From: AWTP1-13 sp963775835
GTDB taxonomy: Bacteria; Pseudomonadota; Alphaproteobacteria; Rhizobiales; Hyphomicrobiaceae
DNA length: 64,000 nucleotides
NCBI GenBank assembly: GCA_963775835.1
Contig: CAVZKV010000029.1
Coordinates: 434,001-498,000 of the forward strand
Direction of reading: 5' to 3'
A program made the translations under genes and the position numbers. Every line of letters starts with the position of its first letter. Position 1 is the first letter of the stretch. A model generated the notes under the pieces. That model worked only from the letters and a program-made list of their open reading frames with translations. It was not told the DNA's origin and made no database searches. Below are positions 26,312 through 34,447 of the stretch, in pieces.

Positions 26312-27148
26312 ATGACCACCGTAACCACCAAAGACGGCGTCAAAATCTTCTACAAGGACTGGGGCCCGAAGGACGCACAACCCATCGTATTCCACCACGG
26401 CTGGCCGCTGTCATCGGACGACTGGGACAATCAGATGCTGTTTTTCGTCGGCAATGGCTACCGCGTGGTGGGCATTGACCGGCGGGGACACGGGCGATCA
26501 ACGCAGGTGTCGGACGGCCACGACATGGACCACTACGCTGCCGACGCAGCAGCCGTCGTCAAGCATCTCGATCTGCGCAACGCGGTTCACATCGGCCATT
26601 CCACCGGCGGTGGCGAAGCGACTCGCTATGTCGCGCGTCACGGCCAACCAAACGGGCGCGTCGCTAAGCTGATCATCATTGCCGCCGTGCCGCCGATTAT
26701 GGTGAAGACTGCCGCGAATCCCGGCGGCCTGCCGATCGAAGTGTTCGACGGCCTGCGCAAGCAGCTCGCTGACAACCGCTCGCAGTTCTACATCGATTTT
26801 CCGACGGGGCCGTTCTATGGCTTCAACCGCGCCGGGGCAAAGCCGTTACAGCCAATCATTCAGAATTGGTGGCGCCAGGGCATGATGGGCGGCGCAAAGG
26901 CGCATTACGACAGCATCAAGGCGTTCTCGGAGACCGACTTTACCGAGGATCTGAAGGTCATCAACGTGCCAACGCTCGTGATGCATGGCGATGACGACCA
27001 GATTGTGCCGATCGCCGACTCCGCCCCGCTTTCAACCAAGCTGCTCAAGAGCGGCGCGCTGAAGGTCTACAACAAATTCCCTCACGGCATGTGCACCACC
27101 CATGCCGACGTCGTGAACCCCGACCTGCTCGCCTTCATCAAGGGGTGA
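26312..27148 (+). CDS. Alpha/beta hydrolase of the non-heme chloroperoxidase/arylesterase group
   Basis: A 278-residue cytoplasmic hydrolase. Motifs of the cofactor-free haloperoxidase family are all present: oxyanion-side FHHGWPLSSDDWDNQM, DRRGHGRS, nucleophile elbow GHSTGGGEATRY (Ser97), acid in HGDDDQIVPI and base His in FPHGMCTTHADVVN near the end. Such enzymes are esterases or lactonases that can make peracids and so halogenate in vitro; the physiological substrate is usually unknown. The length is typical. The start is supported by GGAGG 13 bases upstream. A truncated oxidoreductase start follows 33 bp downstream. Confidence 0.92.
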   Translation: MTTVTTKDGVKIFYKDWGPKDAQPIVFHHGWPLSSDDWDNQMLFFVGNGYRVVGIDRRGHGRSTQVSDGHDMDHYAADAAAVVKHLDLRNAVHIGHSTGGGEATRYVARHGQPNGRVAKLIIIAAVPPIMVKTAANPGGLPIEVFDGLRKQLADNRSQFYIDFPTGPFYGFNRAGAKPLQPIIQNWWRQGMMGGAKAHYDSIKAFSETDFTEDLKVINVPTLVMHGDDDQIVPIADSAPLSTKLLKSGALKVYNKFPHGMCTTHADVVNPDLLAFIKG

Positions 27149-27181
27149 GTACCGGGAGTTATATTTGTGCGGAGGCAAAAA

Positions 27182-27289
27182 ATGAAAATCGCCGTGATCG
27201 GAGGCACCGACCTTATCGGTTCGAAAACTATCGTGTTACTGCGTCGCGCCGACCATGATGCGCTGGCTGCGGCCAACCGGCGGCGCTAG
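27182..27289 (+). pseudogene. 5' stub of an NAD(P)-binding (NmrA/SDR-like) protein
   Basis: 35 codons: MKIAVIGGTDLIGSKTIVLL, then RRADHDALAAANRRR and a stop. The first half is the beta-alpha-beta start of an atypical SDR (GGTxLIGSK), and the ribosome-binding site GGAGGC is present. The rest of the roughly 250-residue protein is missing: after the stop the sequence passes into the cupin gene. This looks like a deletion junction near 27280. Confidence 0.6.
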
Positions 27290-27336
27290 TTCTAGCGTTC
27301 GGCTCACAGCCAATCCAATCCGCGCGTGCCGCGGAG

Positions 27337-27663
27337 TTGGCTGTTGTGACCCCACTCATGCTGAAGGAGCTAGCCGATATACCCGGGAAGGAGATGTTGA
27401 TGATCACCGTCGATTATCCGCCTGGGGCGGTGGATCCCGTCCATCGTCACGATGCACACGCATTTGTCTACGTCCTGCAAGGCTCGATTGTCATGCAGGT
27501 GCGGGGCGGTAAGGAAGTCACTCTCGTGCCAGGGCAGACTTTCTATGAAGGACCCAACGATGTGCACACGGTCGGTCGCAATGCGAGTACGACGGAGCCA
27601 GCGAAGTTCATCGTGATCCTTCTGAAGAAGAAGGGAGTCGACGTGGTGTTGCCCGCCGAGTAG
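27337..27663 (+). CDS. Cupin-domain protein, N-terminus uncertain
   Basis: A single-domain cupin of about 108 residues. Motif 1 is PVHRHDAHAFVYVLQGSIVM, with the two His and the Glu position replaced by the AHAFVYVLQG variant. Motif 2 is PGQTFYEGPNDVHTVGRN. It should bind one metal ion in a small beta-barrel. The frame is open upstream and encodes LVLAFGSQPIQSARAAELA, which looks like the end of a signal peptide, but the beginning is missing because an oxidoreductase stub occupies that position. TTG 27337 is only a nominal start. The protein may have been periplasmic and lost its leader in the deletion. Confidence 0.75.
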   Translation: MAVVTPLMLKELADIPGKEMLMITVDYPPGAVDPVHRHDAHAFVYVLQGSIVMQVRGGKEVTLVPGQTFYEGPNDVHTVGRNASTTEPAKFIVILLKKKGVDVVLPAE

Positions 27664-27800
27664 TTCGCTTGTCCTCCGCCCGTCGCAATGAAGATGATGG
27701 GTATCAGATCGTCGAGGCGGTTGTATCGAGACGCGCACTTTCCATCAGTTCGTGCACGGGAATATCGGCTTATCTGCTGGAAGAACGAGGTGCCTGTGCT

Positions 27801-28019
27801 ATGGCGAGAACCTACCGTGAAGTTGCAATGGAGGAAATGCTTGGAACCGTCGAAGAAGCGATGCATCGCGTTATTAACTGGTGGGGAGACATGCCGCCAC
27901 CCATGAAAGAAGCGATCGAGCAGTTTCGCACCCAACTTGGGGCGGCAATTGATTCCGTCGAATTTGTAAAAAGGGCACTCGACAGAGAAGTACACGAAAC
28001 TGAGCTGCGGTTAGATTAG
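27801..28019 (+). CDS. Small helical hypothetical protein
   Basis: A 72-residue acidic/amphipathic protein: MARTYREVAMEEMLGTVEEA, then INWWGDMPPPMKEAIEQFRT and a charged helical end. The ATG at 27801 is the natural start; a frame extending up to 27669 is Ser/Arg-rich and unlikely. No family recognised. It lies just upstream of the split hydrolase gene on the same strand. Confidence 0.5.
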   Translation: MARTYREVAMEEMLGTVEEAMHRVINWWGDMPPPMKEAIEQFRTQLGAAIDSVEFVKRALDREVHETELRLD

Positions 28020-28109
28020 TAGCTCCGCAAATATATGGGCACCTTGCGCGCACTCTGCTCGCGAGTGCGCGCGGTGAGGAACGGGTAAGGCGGTCAGCAG
28101 GAGACAAAC

Positions 28110-28145
28110 TTGAGCTTGGACAAGACCTCACACCCCGGTAGGCCG
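28110..28145 (+). pseudogene. First 12 codons of a metallo-beta-lactamase-fold hydrolase, cut off by an IS element
   Basis: AGGAG at 28099-28103 is followed six bases later by TTG 28110, giving (M)SLDKTSHPGRP. The frame is closed upstream by TAA at 28086-28088, so TTG 28110 (or TTG 28116) must be the start. The ISAs1 element begins at 28146. Joining 28145 directly to 29362, which removes one copy of the 10-bp duplication, restores one uninterrupted frame into GLDELVPSRYALRVGEIDV. See 29362-30240 for the rest. Confidence 0.6.
28136..28145 (+). repeat. Left copy of the 10-bp target site duplication
   Basis: CGGTAGGCCG directly abuts the left end of the ISAs1-family element and is repeated exactly at 29352-29361. 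ISAs1 elements typically duplicate 8-10 bp. Confidence 0.85.
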
Positions 28146-29351
28146 CAGGGGAATTGCATATGAGTTGAATTGAGGGGGCTTGCAAAGGGAGAAGCTGTGG
28201 ATTCTTAAGGGGACTCCCGGTGATTCGAGGGGGTCTCCGATGCAGCTCTTCCTGACCGCGTTCGAGAGCGTTCCCGATCCCAGAGCCGACAACGTTCGCC
28301 ACGATCTGGTCGAGATCCTGCTGATCGCGTTCCTGGCAGTGCTGTGCGGTGCGCAGCACTGCTCGGAAATGGCCGAGTTCGGACGCGCGAAACTCAAGTT
28401 CCTTAAACGGTTTCTGAAGCTCAGGCACGGCATTGCCTCGCACGACACGTTCTCTACGGTGTTGCGCATGCTCGATCCGAAGGCCCTCGATGCCGCGTTC
28501 GGCCGGCTCTCCGCAACCCTCGTCGCAGCGCTGGCGAAGGGCGGTGTGATCGCCGTCGACGGCAAGTCGCTGAAGGGCGCTTACGAGAAAGGCGAGAAAA
28601 GCTCACCGAGTATGATGGTCTCGGCCTACGCTGCGGGCCTGCGCCTCACCCTCGCTACGGTGGCGGCCAAGGATCGCAACGAGGTCGACGCCGCGCTCGA
28701 AGTGATCGGGCTGATCGATCTCAAGGGCAAGATCGTGACCGGTGATGCGCTGCATTGCAACCGGCGGATGGTCGAGGCCATCGTCGAGAAAGGCGGAGAC
28801 TATTGCATCGCGCTCAAGGGCAACCAGGAGTTTTTGCTGTCGGATGCGCGTGCATGCCTGGCGAAAGCGAACGAGCTGACAGCGAAAAAGCAACACCCTG
28901 TGGCCAAGACCGAGGCCAGCGGGCACGGCCGCGTCGAGACGCGCGTCGGGGTCGTCGTCGAGGCGAAGGGGCTTGCCGAATACCACGAGTTCCCCGGCCT
29001 CAAAGCGTTCGGCCGCATCGAGGCGACCAGGGTGATTGACGGCAGGACTGAAACCGAAGTCCGCATCTTCGTGCTGTCCCGCAAGCTGTCACCGCAGGTA
29101 TTGCTGGAAACGGCTCGTGCTCACTGGCAGATCGAGAACGGGCTACACTGGCAGCTCGACGTCTCGTTCGGCGAGGACGCTGCGCGCAACCGCAAGGACA
29201 ACGGCCCAGCAAACATCGCAGTCATCCGTCGCCGCGCGCTCGACGTCGCCCGCCTCGATAAGAGCAAGGGATCGCTCACTGGCAAGCTGAAACGCGCGGG
29301 ATGGAACGACGAGTTCATGCTAAAGCTGCTGAATCAAATGCGATAGCCCTG
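28146..29351 (+). mobile_element. Complete ISAs1-family insertion sequence
   Basis: A 1206-bp element. The left end CAGGGGAATTGCATATGA and the inverted right end CAGGGCTATCGCATTTGA form imperfect terminal inverted repeats of about 20 bp. The element is bounded by an exact 10-bp direct repeat (28136-28145 and 29352-29361) and carries one intact transposase gene (28240-29346). Intact ends, gene and target duplication together mean the insertion is recent and possibly still mobile. It interrupts a hydrolase gene 12 codons after its start. Confidence 0.9.
28240..29346 (+). CDS. ISAs1-family transposase
   Basis: A 368-residue DDE transposase that cuts and joins the ends of its element. Family motifs: N-terminal FESVPDPRADNVRHDLVEIL, IAVDGKSLKGA (first Asp), VTGDALHCNRRM (second Asp), CIALKGNQ and AHWQIENGLHWQLDVSFGED (the Glu). 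ATG 28240 (MQLFLTAFESVPDPR) is the start used by the family; the frame opens earlier at 28180 inside the terminal region. The gene ends five bases before the right terminus of the element, as is usual for ISAs1. Confidence 0.95.
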   Translation: MQLFLTAFESVPDPRADNVRHDLVEILLIAFLAVLCGAQHCSEMAEFGRAKLKFLKRFLKLRHGIASHDTFSTVLRMLDPKALDAAFGRLSATLVAALAKGGVIAVDGKSLKGAYEKGEKSSPSMMVSAYAAGLRLTLATVAAKDRNEVDAALEVIGLIDLKGKIVTGDALHCNRRMVEAIVEKGGDYCIALKGNQEFLLSDARACLAKANELTAKKQHPVAKTEASGHGRVETRVGVVVEAKGLAEYHEFPGLKAFGRIEATRVIDGRTETEVRIFVLSRKLSPQVLLETARAHWQIENGLHWQLDVSFGEDAARNRKDNGPANIAVIRRRALDVARLDKSKGSLTGKLKRAGWNDEFMLKLLNQMR

Positions 29352-29361
29352 CGGTAGGCCG
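29352..29361 (+). repeat. Right copy of the 10-bp target site duplication
   Basis: CGGTAGGCCG, identical to 28136-28145, directly after the right end of the ISAs1-family element. Confidence 0.85.
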
Positions 29362-30240
29362 GGGCTCGACGAGCTGGTTCCGTCGCGCTACGCGCTGCGG
29401 GTGGGCGAGATTGACGTAATGGTGGTCAGCGATGGGGTGCTATCGCTGCCAGGCGCGATGTTGGGCCACAACGCCGACCCGGCCGTCCGGGCGGCCTGGC
29501 TGAACGACATGTTCCTGCCGCCGGACGTGCTCGAGTGGGCGCTGAACGTGGTCGTGGTGCGTAGCGGCGGCCGGATCATACTCATCGACGTTGGGATAGG
29601 GATGGAGTTCCCGGACTTGCCGCGAGCCGGGAAGTTGGCCCAGCGACTGAAGGCCGCCGGCATCGATCTCGCATCCGTGACCGACGTGGTGCTCACCCAC
29701 ATGCACATGGACCACTGTGGCGGGCTGCTCGCCGACGGGGTGAAAGAGCGGCTGCGTCCGGACCTGCGAGTCCACGTGGCGGCCGCCGAGGCCGAGTTCT
29801 GGGAGTCGCCCGATTTCTCCCGCGTCTCCATGCCGCCGGGGTTCCCGGACGCGCTTCGGCGGACGGGCAAGCGGTTCTTGAACGAGTACCGCAGCCAGAT
29901 GCGGACGTTCGAGACGGAGTACGAGGTGGCGCCGGGGGTGGTCGTCCGTCGCACCGGCGGCCACACCCCCGGGCATAGCGTGGTCCGCCTGGCGTCCGGC
30001 GGCGACCGGCTGACGTTCGCCGGCGACGCCGTGTTCCAGGTCGGGTTCGAACACCCCGATTGGTACAACGGCTTCGAACACGACCCCGAGGAGGCGGCCC
30101 GCGTCCGGGTCGGTCTTTTGCGGGAGCTGGCGGCGAACCGCGAGTCGCTGGTGGCCACTCACCTGTCGTTCCCATCCGTCTGCCATGTGGCGGTCGCCGG
30201 CGACGTCTTTCGTTGGGTACCGGGCCCGTGGGAGTACTGA
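29362..30240 (+). pseudogene. Metallo-beta-lactamase-fold hydrolase, separated from its start by an IS element
   Basis: This stretch holds nearly the whole enzyme (about 292 codons): GLDELVPSRYALRVGEIDVM, VLTHMHMDHCGGLL (the HxHxDH zinc motif), GGHTPGHS, TFAGDAVFQ (the bridging Asp) and a final His in LVATHLSFPS. It resembles lactonase- or glyoxalase-like MBL hydrolases of about 300 residues. Its 12 starting codons lie at 28110-28145 on the other side of the ISAs1 element. A shortened product could still be made from an internal GTG at 29401 (GEIDVMVVSDG), which keeps the entire zinc site, if the IS provides transcription. The substrate is unknown. Confidence 0.8.
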
Positions 30241-30419
30241 CTGCTTGTTGAGTTAGGGCCGAACTAGCCGACCGCATGCGTTTGAATAACTGGTCGATCG
30301 CTGCCTCGTACGACACCGCCCGTATCTTCGCGGCTTAGGCTTCGGCTCCTCCACCGCGAGCAGGTCGATCATCTCGCGCCCGCGCCGCACCGGCTTGTCT
30401 CGGCACACTTGCGAACGCA

Positions 30420-30920
30420 ATGTCGAAGCGAGAAAAACGGCACTTTCACACGGCGCTCCTCCTTGTTCCGATTGTTCTTGTATCGCTTGCATCGCCTGCA
30501 GTCGCTCAAACGGAAGAGACAAACTGGAGACCGCTCCGCGGGCGCGACATTGCTCCCGCGCGCACGGGAATGCCGCAGCTCACCGTCGAGGGGCAGGCGC
30601 TTTCCGGCTCGACCGGCTGTAACTCCTTCACCAGCACGCTGACCCGGCAAAGCGATGCTAAGGTCCACATCGATCGGCCGGCATTGACCCGCAAGTTTTG
30701 CAGGGGCAAGCAACAGGGTGTCGAGAATGCGTTTGTCGATGCCCTTGCCCAGACCGAGTTCCTAGAGCAACGCAACGACCGATTGACGTTCCTATCGGGC
30801 GCGCGGCAGCCGCTACTGGTTTGGCAACCGTTTCGCGCCTCCGGCCAGGCGCGGGCACTGCCGTCGCGCTGCCGGCAAACATCCCGGCGCACGCTCGCGG
30901 ACGCAAGCAGCATGGGCTAA
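30420..30920 (+). CDS. META-domain (HslJ-like) exported protein
   Basis: Starts MSKREKRHFHTALLLVPIVL, a signal peptide ending near SPAVAQ. The mature part shows the META pattern: NWRPLRGRDIAP, LTVEGQALSGSTGCNSFTST, then a late charged segment and RLTFLSGARQPLLVWQ. META proteins are periplasmic or outer-membrane factors linked to heat shock and drug tolerance, of unknown mechanism. The last 30 residues are Arg/Ser-rich and do not belong to the fold, so the 3' end may be frameshifted near 30830. The domain itself is complete. Confidence 0.65.
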   Translation: MSKREKRHFHTALLLVPIVLVSLASPAVAQTEETNWRPLRGRDIAPARTGMPQLTVEGQALSGSTGCNSFTSTLTRQSDAKVHIDRPALTRKFCRGKQQGVENAFVDALAQTEFLEQRNDRLTFLSGARQPLLVWQPFRASGQARALPSRCRQTSRRTLADASSMG

Positions 30921-30974
30921 ATTCGCGCGCAAAACGTCGATGGTAAAACGCTCGGCGAAGCGGGGCTGTATGTT

Positions 30975-31247
30975 CTAGAGTTGCAGCGGCTGCAACTTTG
31001 CGCCCTTGTAGGGTGCCTCAACATAAGCGAGCCGCAGCCCAGGGTCAGAGTGCCGGTGGCGCGAACCGCTGGTTATCTTCACACCCCGTTGCACAACCAC
31101 GCACGAGGCACCGATGCCGGGCAAGCGCGCATTCCACAGCCGAGCAAAGGCCTGGCAACGATGCAGCGACGGCATCGGCACTTTCAGCAGTTCTTCCGCG
31201 TCGCCCCAAAGTGCGACCACGACGAGCATCACCTGCACCTCGAGCAT
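30975..31247 (-). CDS. Possible small hypothetical protein
   Basis: A 90-codon frame with reasonable coding character: MLEVQVMLVVVALWGDAEEL, PMPSLHRCQAFARLWNARLP, GIGASCVVV and LRLAYVEAPYKGAKL. The frame remains open up to about 31290, but no better start is visible. The pattern (hydrophobic N-terminus, PMPS..xC, then ASCVVV) resembles short exported proteins in this order; the assignment is weak. A competing plus-strand frame is less convincing. Confidence 0.3.
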   Translation of the reverse strand: MLEVQVMLVVVALWGDAEELLKVPMPSLHRCQAFARLWNARLPGIGASCVVVQRGVKITSGSRHRHSDPGLRLAYVEAPYKGAKLQPLQL

Positions 31248-31577
31248 GCGCTCGGCTCCAGCATTGGCATCGGCCCGCCCTATGAGGCTATCCGCTAAGC
31301 GTTAAAGCTGATTGAACCGGTTTCGATAGGATCGTGGGGTCACAAACTCTGTTGTGCCCGCAAGCAGCACGTCAACATCAACAACGGCCCCGCGTGCTTG
31401 GGGCCGGATCGTGCCTCGACAGGCCCACAGCGGCGGCGCTGGGCCCGTGGTTGGTCCGACAAACCGCGTCGGGTGCCGGAGCCGTGGGGATGGCTCCTGC
31501 GCGTGGTCGGCAACGATTGGGCTCCCTCCCGCCGCAAGGGCCGCGTGGTCAACGGGATTTTGGGGGCGATCGGCCAA

Positions 31578-31682
31578 TCAGCTCGGACAGAGCATGACCG
31601 CCACGGCGATCAGCATGGCTAGCGTTGCCAACGACATTCCGGCGAGCGGCCCAAAGCCCTTGGGCGGTTGCCAAGTCTTCAT
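31578..31682 (-). CDS. Possible 34-residue single-helix membrane peptide
   Basis: MKTWQPPKGFGPLAGMSLAT is followed by a hydrophobic helix LAMLIAVAVMLCPS and a stop. The composition is right for a small inner-membrane peptide, and the minus-strand frames around it are otherwise empty. It is too short to recognise and no ribosome-binding site is obvious. The rest of 31248-31900 shows no other supported gene. Confidence 0.3.
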   Translation of the reverse strand: MKTWQPPKGFGPLAGMSLATLAMLIAVAVMLCPS

Positions 31683-31900
31683 AACGGTCTTGCCCCCACA
31701 CCGAGCGGTGTCTGACGCTTCGCACGCGGTTCACCCCGACGCTATCACCGAGGAGACATTTGCTTTCGATTTCGCCATCGTTTGGGTGCACGGGCCGGAA
31801 GGTCAGCTGGTGACGGCAAAGGGCCTAAATGTGGCGACCTGCCGGAAGCGCCTTGGTTGGAACGGCAAGACGTTTTGGGACACGAACAATCGAATTCTGC

Positions 31901-32806
31901 TTAGGGTCTGCGCCTGAGCGTGTTGGCCGGCACAATCAGTTGTATCGCGTCGGTCCCAGCCTGTGCTTCCAGCGGCGTCACGCCGAATGGATCCCCGTCA
32001 ATTTGTACGGGCACCGGCCCGGTTGCCGAAATTTTCACGTGCGAGCATGGGTACATCGCCACATCGCCATGCAGGCCAGCGCGCGCATCAAGCCGCCCGC
32101 GCAGCAAGCTCAGGAGCTGGCCCAGCAAGACGGCACGGCTCCTCGCCGTGAAGAGAACGGCCTCAAGCCCACGCTGGTGAATGCCCGTCCGCGGCGCCAG
32201 CACAAAGCGGCCCGCGTAATGACGGGCGTTGGCAATCACGACCCAGCTTGCTTCATAGGATCGATTGTCGATCGTGATGCTCAGGGTGTCGAGGGGCCGC
32301 AGCAGCGCGCCGAGCACGGGCCCTGTGTAGGCGGCCTTGCCGATGCGGCCTTTCAAGGCGTGATTGAGGCCACCGACGACCCGCGCATCGAAGCCTGCTC
32401 CCGCCATCAAAAGAAAGGGCTCGTCGTTGGCCCTGGCACAAGCGATGGTTCGTTGCGGTCCGCTGCGCAGCATTTGGCAAACGAGTTCGGGCGTTGCCTT
32501 AAGACCGATCTCCTGGGCCAGCACATTGGCCGTGCCGCAGGGGATGATTGCCAAGGGCACGTCGGTGCCGCTTATTCCGGCGGCCGCCGCTCTAATCGTG
32601 CCGTCGCCGCCGGCGGCCACAACAACGTCATAGCGCAGAGAACGAGCTGCCGCTCCAACCAGGCGACGGATCTGGGCAAACTCGCTCAGCGTTTCGCGAG
32701 CGACAGAGACCCCCGTTCGCTCGAGGGCCGCGGTCACCTCATCGACCAGCCGGGGTCGGCTCAAGCCGGCGCCAGTATTGACGACCAGAAAAAATCGACG
32801 GCGCAT
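31901..32806 (-). CDS. Diacylglycerol kinase-type lipid kinase
   Basis: A 301-residue cytoplasmic lipid kinase of the DAGK catalytic family (YegS/BmrU-like). It shows the ATP-binding motif VVVAAGGDGTIRAAAAGI and AIIPCGTANVLAQEIG, followed by the C-terminal beta-domain ending PVPVQIDGDPFGVTPLE. It would phosphorylate diacylglycerol or a related lipid. I chose ATG 32806 (MRRRFFLVVNTGAGL), where the first strand of the fold begins; an in-frame ATG at 32854 adds 16 residues. It lies 80 bp downstream of rpoH on the same strand. Confidence 0.9.
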   Translation of the reverse strand: MRRRFFLVVNTGAGLSRPRLVDEVTAALERTGVSVARETLSEFAQIRRLVGAAARSLRYDVVVAAGGDGTIRAAAAGISGTDVPLAIIPCGTANVLAQEIGLKATPELVCQMLRSGPQRTIACARANDEPFLLMAGAGFDARVVGGLNHALKGRIGKAAYTGPVLGALLRPLDTLSITIDNRSYEASWVVIANARHYAGRFVLAPRTGIHQRGLEAVLFTARSRAVLLGQLLSLLRGRLDARAGLHGDVAMYPCSHVKISATGPVPVQIDGDPFGVTPLEAQAGTDAIQLIVPANTLRRRP

Positions 32807-32886
32807 GATGCTGGTTGCGGCCAGGTTCAATCCAGCCGCCGATAGTGCCGGCAAAGTGAGCCGTGAGCAAATGCCCTATTGAGGCG

Positions 32887-33792
32887 TTAGGCGCCCGCTG
32901 GCGCGGTGGCGCCTTCCTCGTCCTTGCGTGCGGATTTCTGCACCGCTGCCTGGACCTTCTCGAAGGCGCGCACCTCGATTTGACGAATGCGCTCGCGGCT
33001 GACGCCGAACTCCGCGGACAGATCTTCGAGGGTCGCCGGCTCCTCGGCCAAGCGCCGCGCCTCAAAGATGCGTTTCTCGCGATCGTTCAGGGTGGACATC
33101 GCCTTGGCCAGGTAGCCTTTGCGTAGCGTCAGCTCCTCGGATTCGGCTAGGCGCTGTTCCTGATCGGGGGTGTCGTCGACCAGCCAATCCTGCCACTCGC
33201 CGCCGCCTTCGGCGTCGGCGCGCACCGGCGCATTCAATGAAGCATCGCCACCAAGCCGCCGGTTCATGGAGATGACGTCGTCTTCGGGAACACCCAACTT
33301 GGTGGCAATATGCTTGACCTGATCGGGCCGCAGGTCGCCTTCCTCTAGCGCCTTGATCTGACCCTTCATGCGCCGCAGATTGAAGAACAGCTTCTTCTGC
33401 GCCGCGGTCGTGCCCATCTTCACCAGACTCCAGGAACGCAGGATGTATTCCTGGATCGAAGCGCGAATCCACCACATGGCGTAGGTCGCGAGCCGGAAAC
33501 CCTTGTCGGGGTCGAAGCGTTTGACCGCTTGCATTAGCCCGACGTTGCCCTCCGAGATCACCTCCCCGATCGGCAGGCCATAGCCGCGGTAACCCATGGC
33601 GATTCGCGTCACAAGGCGCAGGTGGGAGGTTACCAGGGTATGCGCGGCATCCGAATCGGCGTGCTGTTGCCAACGCTTGGCAAGCATGTACTCCTGATCC
33701 GGCTCCAGCATGGGAAACTTGCGGATTTCTTCCAGGTAGCGCGCAAGTCCGCCCGCACCACCTACGACCGACGGAAGTGTTTTGGTTGCCAT
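32887..33792 (-). CDS. rpoH: RNA polymerase sigma factor RpoH (sigma-32)
   Basis: A 301-residue sigma-70-family factor directing heat-shock and stress promoters. Region 2 reads LVTSHLRLVTRIAMGYRGYG, EGNVGLMQAVKRFDPDKGFR and LATYAMWWIRASIQEYILRS. The RpoH box QKKLFFNLRRMKG, absent from other sigma factors, makes the call specific. Region 4 ends with the HTH ATLEDLSAEFGVSRERIRQI. I chose ATG 33792 (MATKTLPSVVGG). Its position downstream of rluD is the usual order in Hyphomicrobiales, which marks this block as core chromosome. Confidence 0.96.
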   Translation of the reverse strand: MATKTLPSVVGGAGGLARYLEEIRKFPMLEPDQEYMLAKRWQQHADSDAAHTLVTSHLRLVTRIAMGYRGYGLPIGEVISEGNVGLMQAVKRFDPDKGFRLATYAMWWIRASIQEYILRSWSLVKMGTTAAQKKLFFNLRRMKGQIKALEEGDLRPDQVKHIATKLGVPEDDVISMNRRLGGDASLNAPVRADAEGGGEWQDWLVDDTPDQEQRLAESEELTLRKGYLAKAMSTLNDREKRIFEARRLAEEPATLEDLSAEFGVSRERIRQIEVRAFEKVQAAVQKSARKDEEGATAPAGA

Positions 33793-34084
33793 TGTATCCC
33801 TCAATCAGCGCCTACGATCAGCGCCGACTGCTCTCCTTAAGCCCATCGCGGGGTTTGAAAACCATCGGCCCGCACCCGAGGCTATGCGCCAAGCTTGTCG
33901 CGAGCGAGGCAATAGCAAGTTGCCGCTCCTCCGTGCAAGGCACATTGCTGTGCGCTCGCGGTAACGCGCATTCACGGCATAGTGCATAACGCCTGGACAC
34001 TGCGGTTACCGTCTGCGACCGATGCACACAGGCCGCAGCTAAACTTTCCGTAATGACCTGACTAAATATTCCGTGCGGAAATGA

Positions 34085-34438
34085 CTAAAATGCCTTCGGT
34101 GCATGCGTGGCTTTGGCAAGTGTGGTTTTGGCAAGAGCTGAAGCAGGCGGAAGTTTTGGCCTGCTGGCAGGTCCACGCGCGTTCCCTGCGGCCAGATCTT
34201 GGCCATAGGACAGCCGCGGAGAGGACAGTAGGACAAGTAGCCCTAAAAAGACATTGATGACGCTCAGATCGCCGCAGCCCGCCCCGCCGAATACAACGTC
34301 GGCGATGGCGCCAAATGCCAACAAAATGGGCATGGGCCGCCTGGACGCGGGCAATTCTCCTCGGCCGCTGAGCTCACGTTCAAATAGCCCGAAAGCTTGA
34401 TACGGAGCCACAACAACTGGCATCTTTTCTGCCGACAT
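34085..34438 (-). CDS. Possible hypothetical protein between rluD and rpoH
   Basis: A 117-codon frame starting nine bases after the rluD stop: MSAEKMPVVVAPYQAFGLFE, then a hydrophobic stretch LSVINVFLGLLVLLSSPRLS and an Ala/Lys-rich tail. Its closeness to rluD suggests co-translation, but I recognise no family and codon use in the tail is not convincing. The remaining 290 bases to rpoH (33793-34084) should hold the rpoH promoter; no clear pair was found. Confidence 0.3.
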   Translation of the reverse strand: MSAEKMPVVVAPYQAFGLFERELSGRGELPASRRPMPILLAFGAIADVVFGGAGCGDLSVINVFLGLLVLLSSPRLSYGQDLAAGNARGPASRPKLPPASALAKTTLAKATHAPKAF

Positions 34439-34447
34439 CGTTGATGG

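Noticed and set aside
29440..30186. 248-codon open frame on the minus strand
   Set aside because: Antisense to the metallo-beta-lactamase-fold gene, which carries an intact zinc motif.
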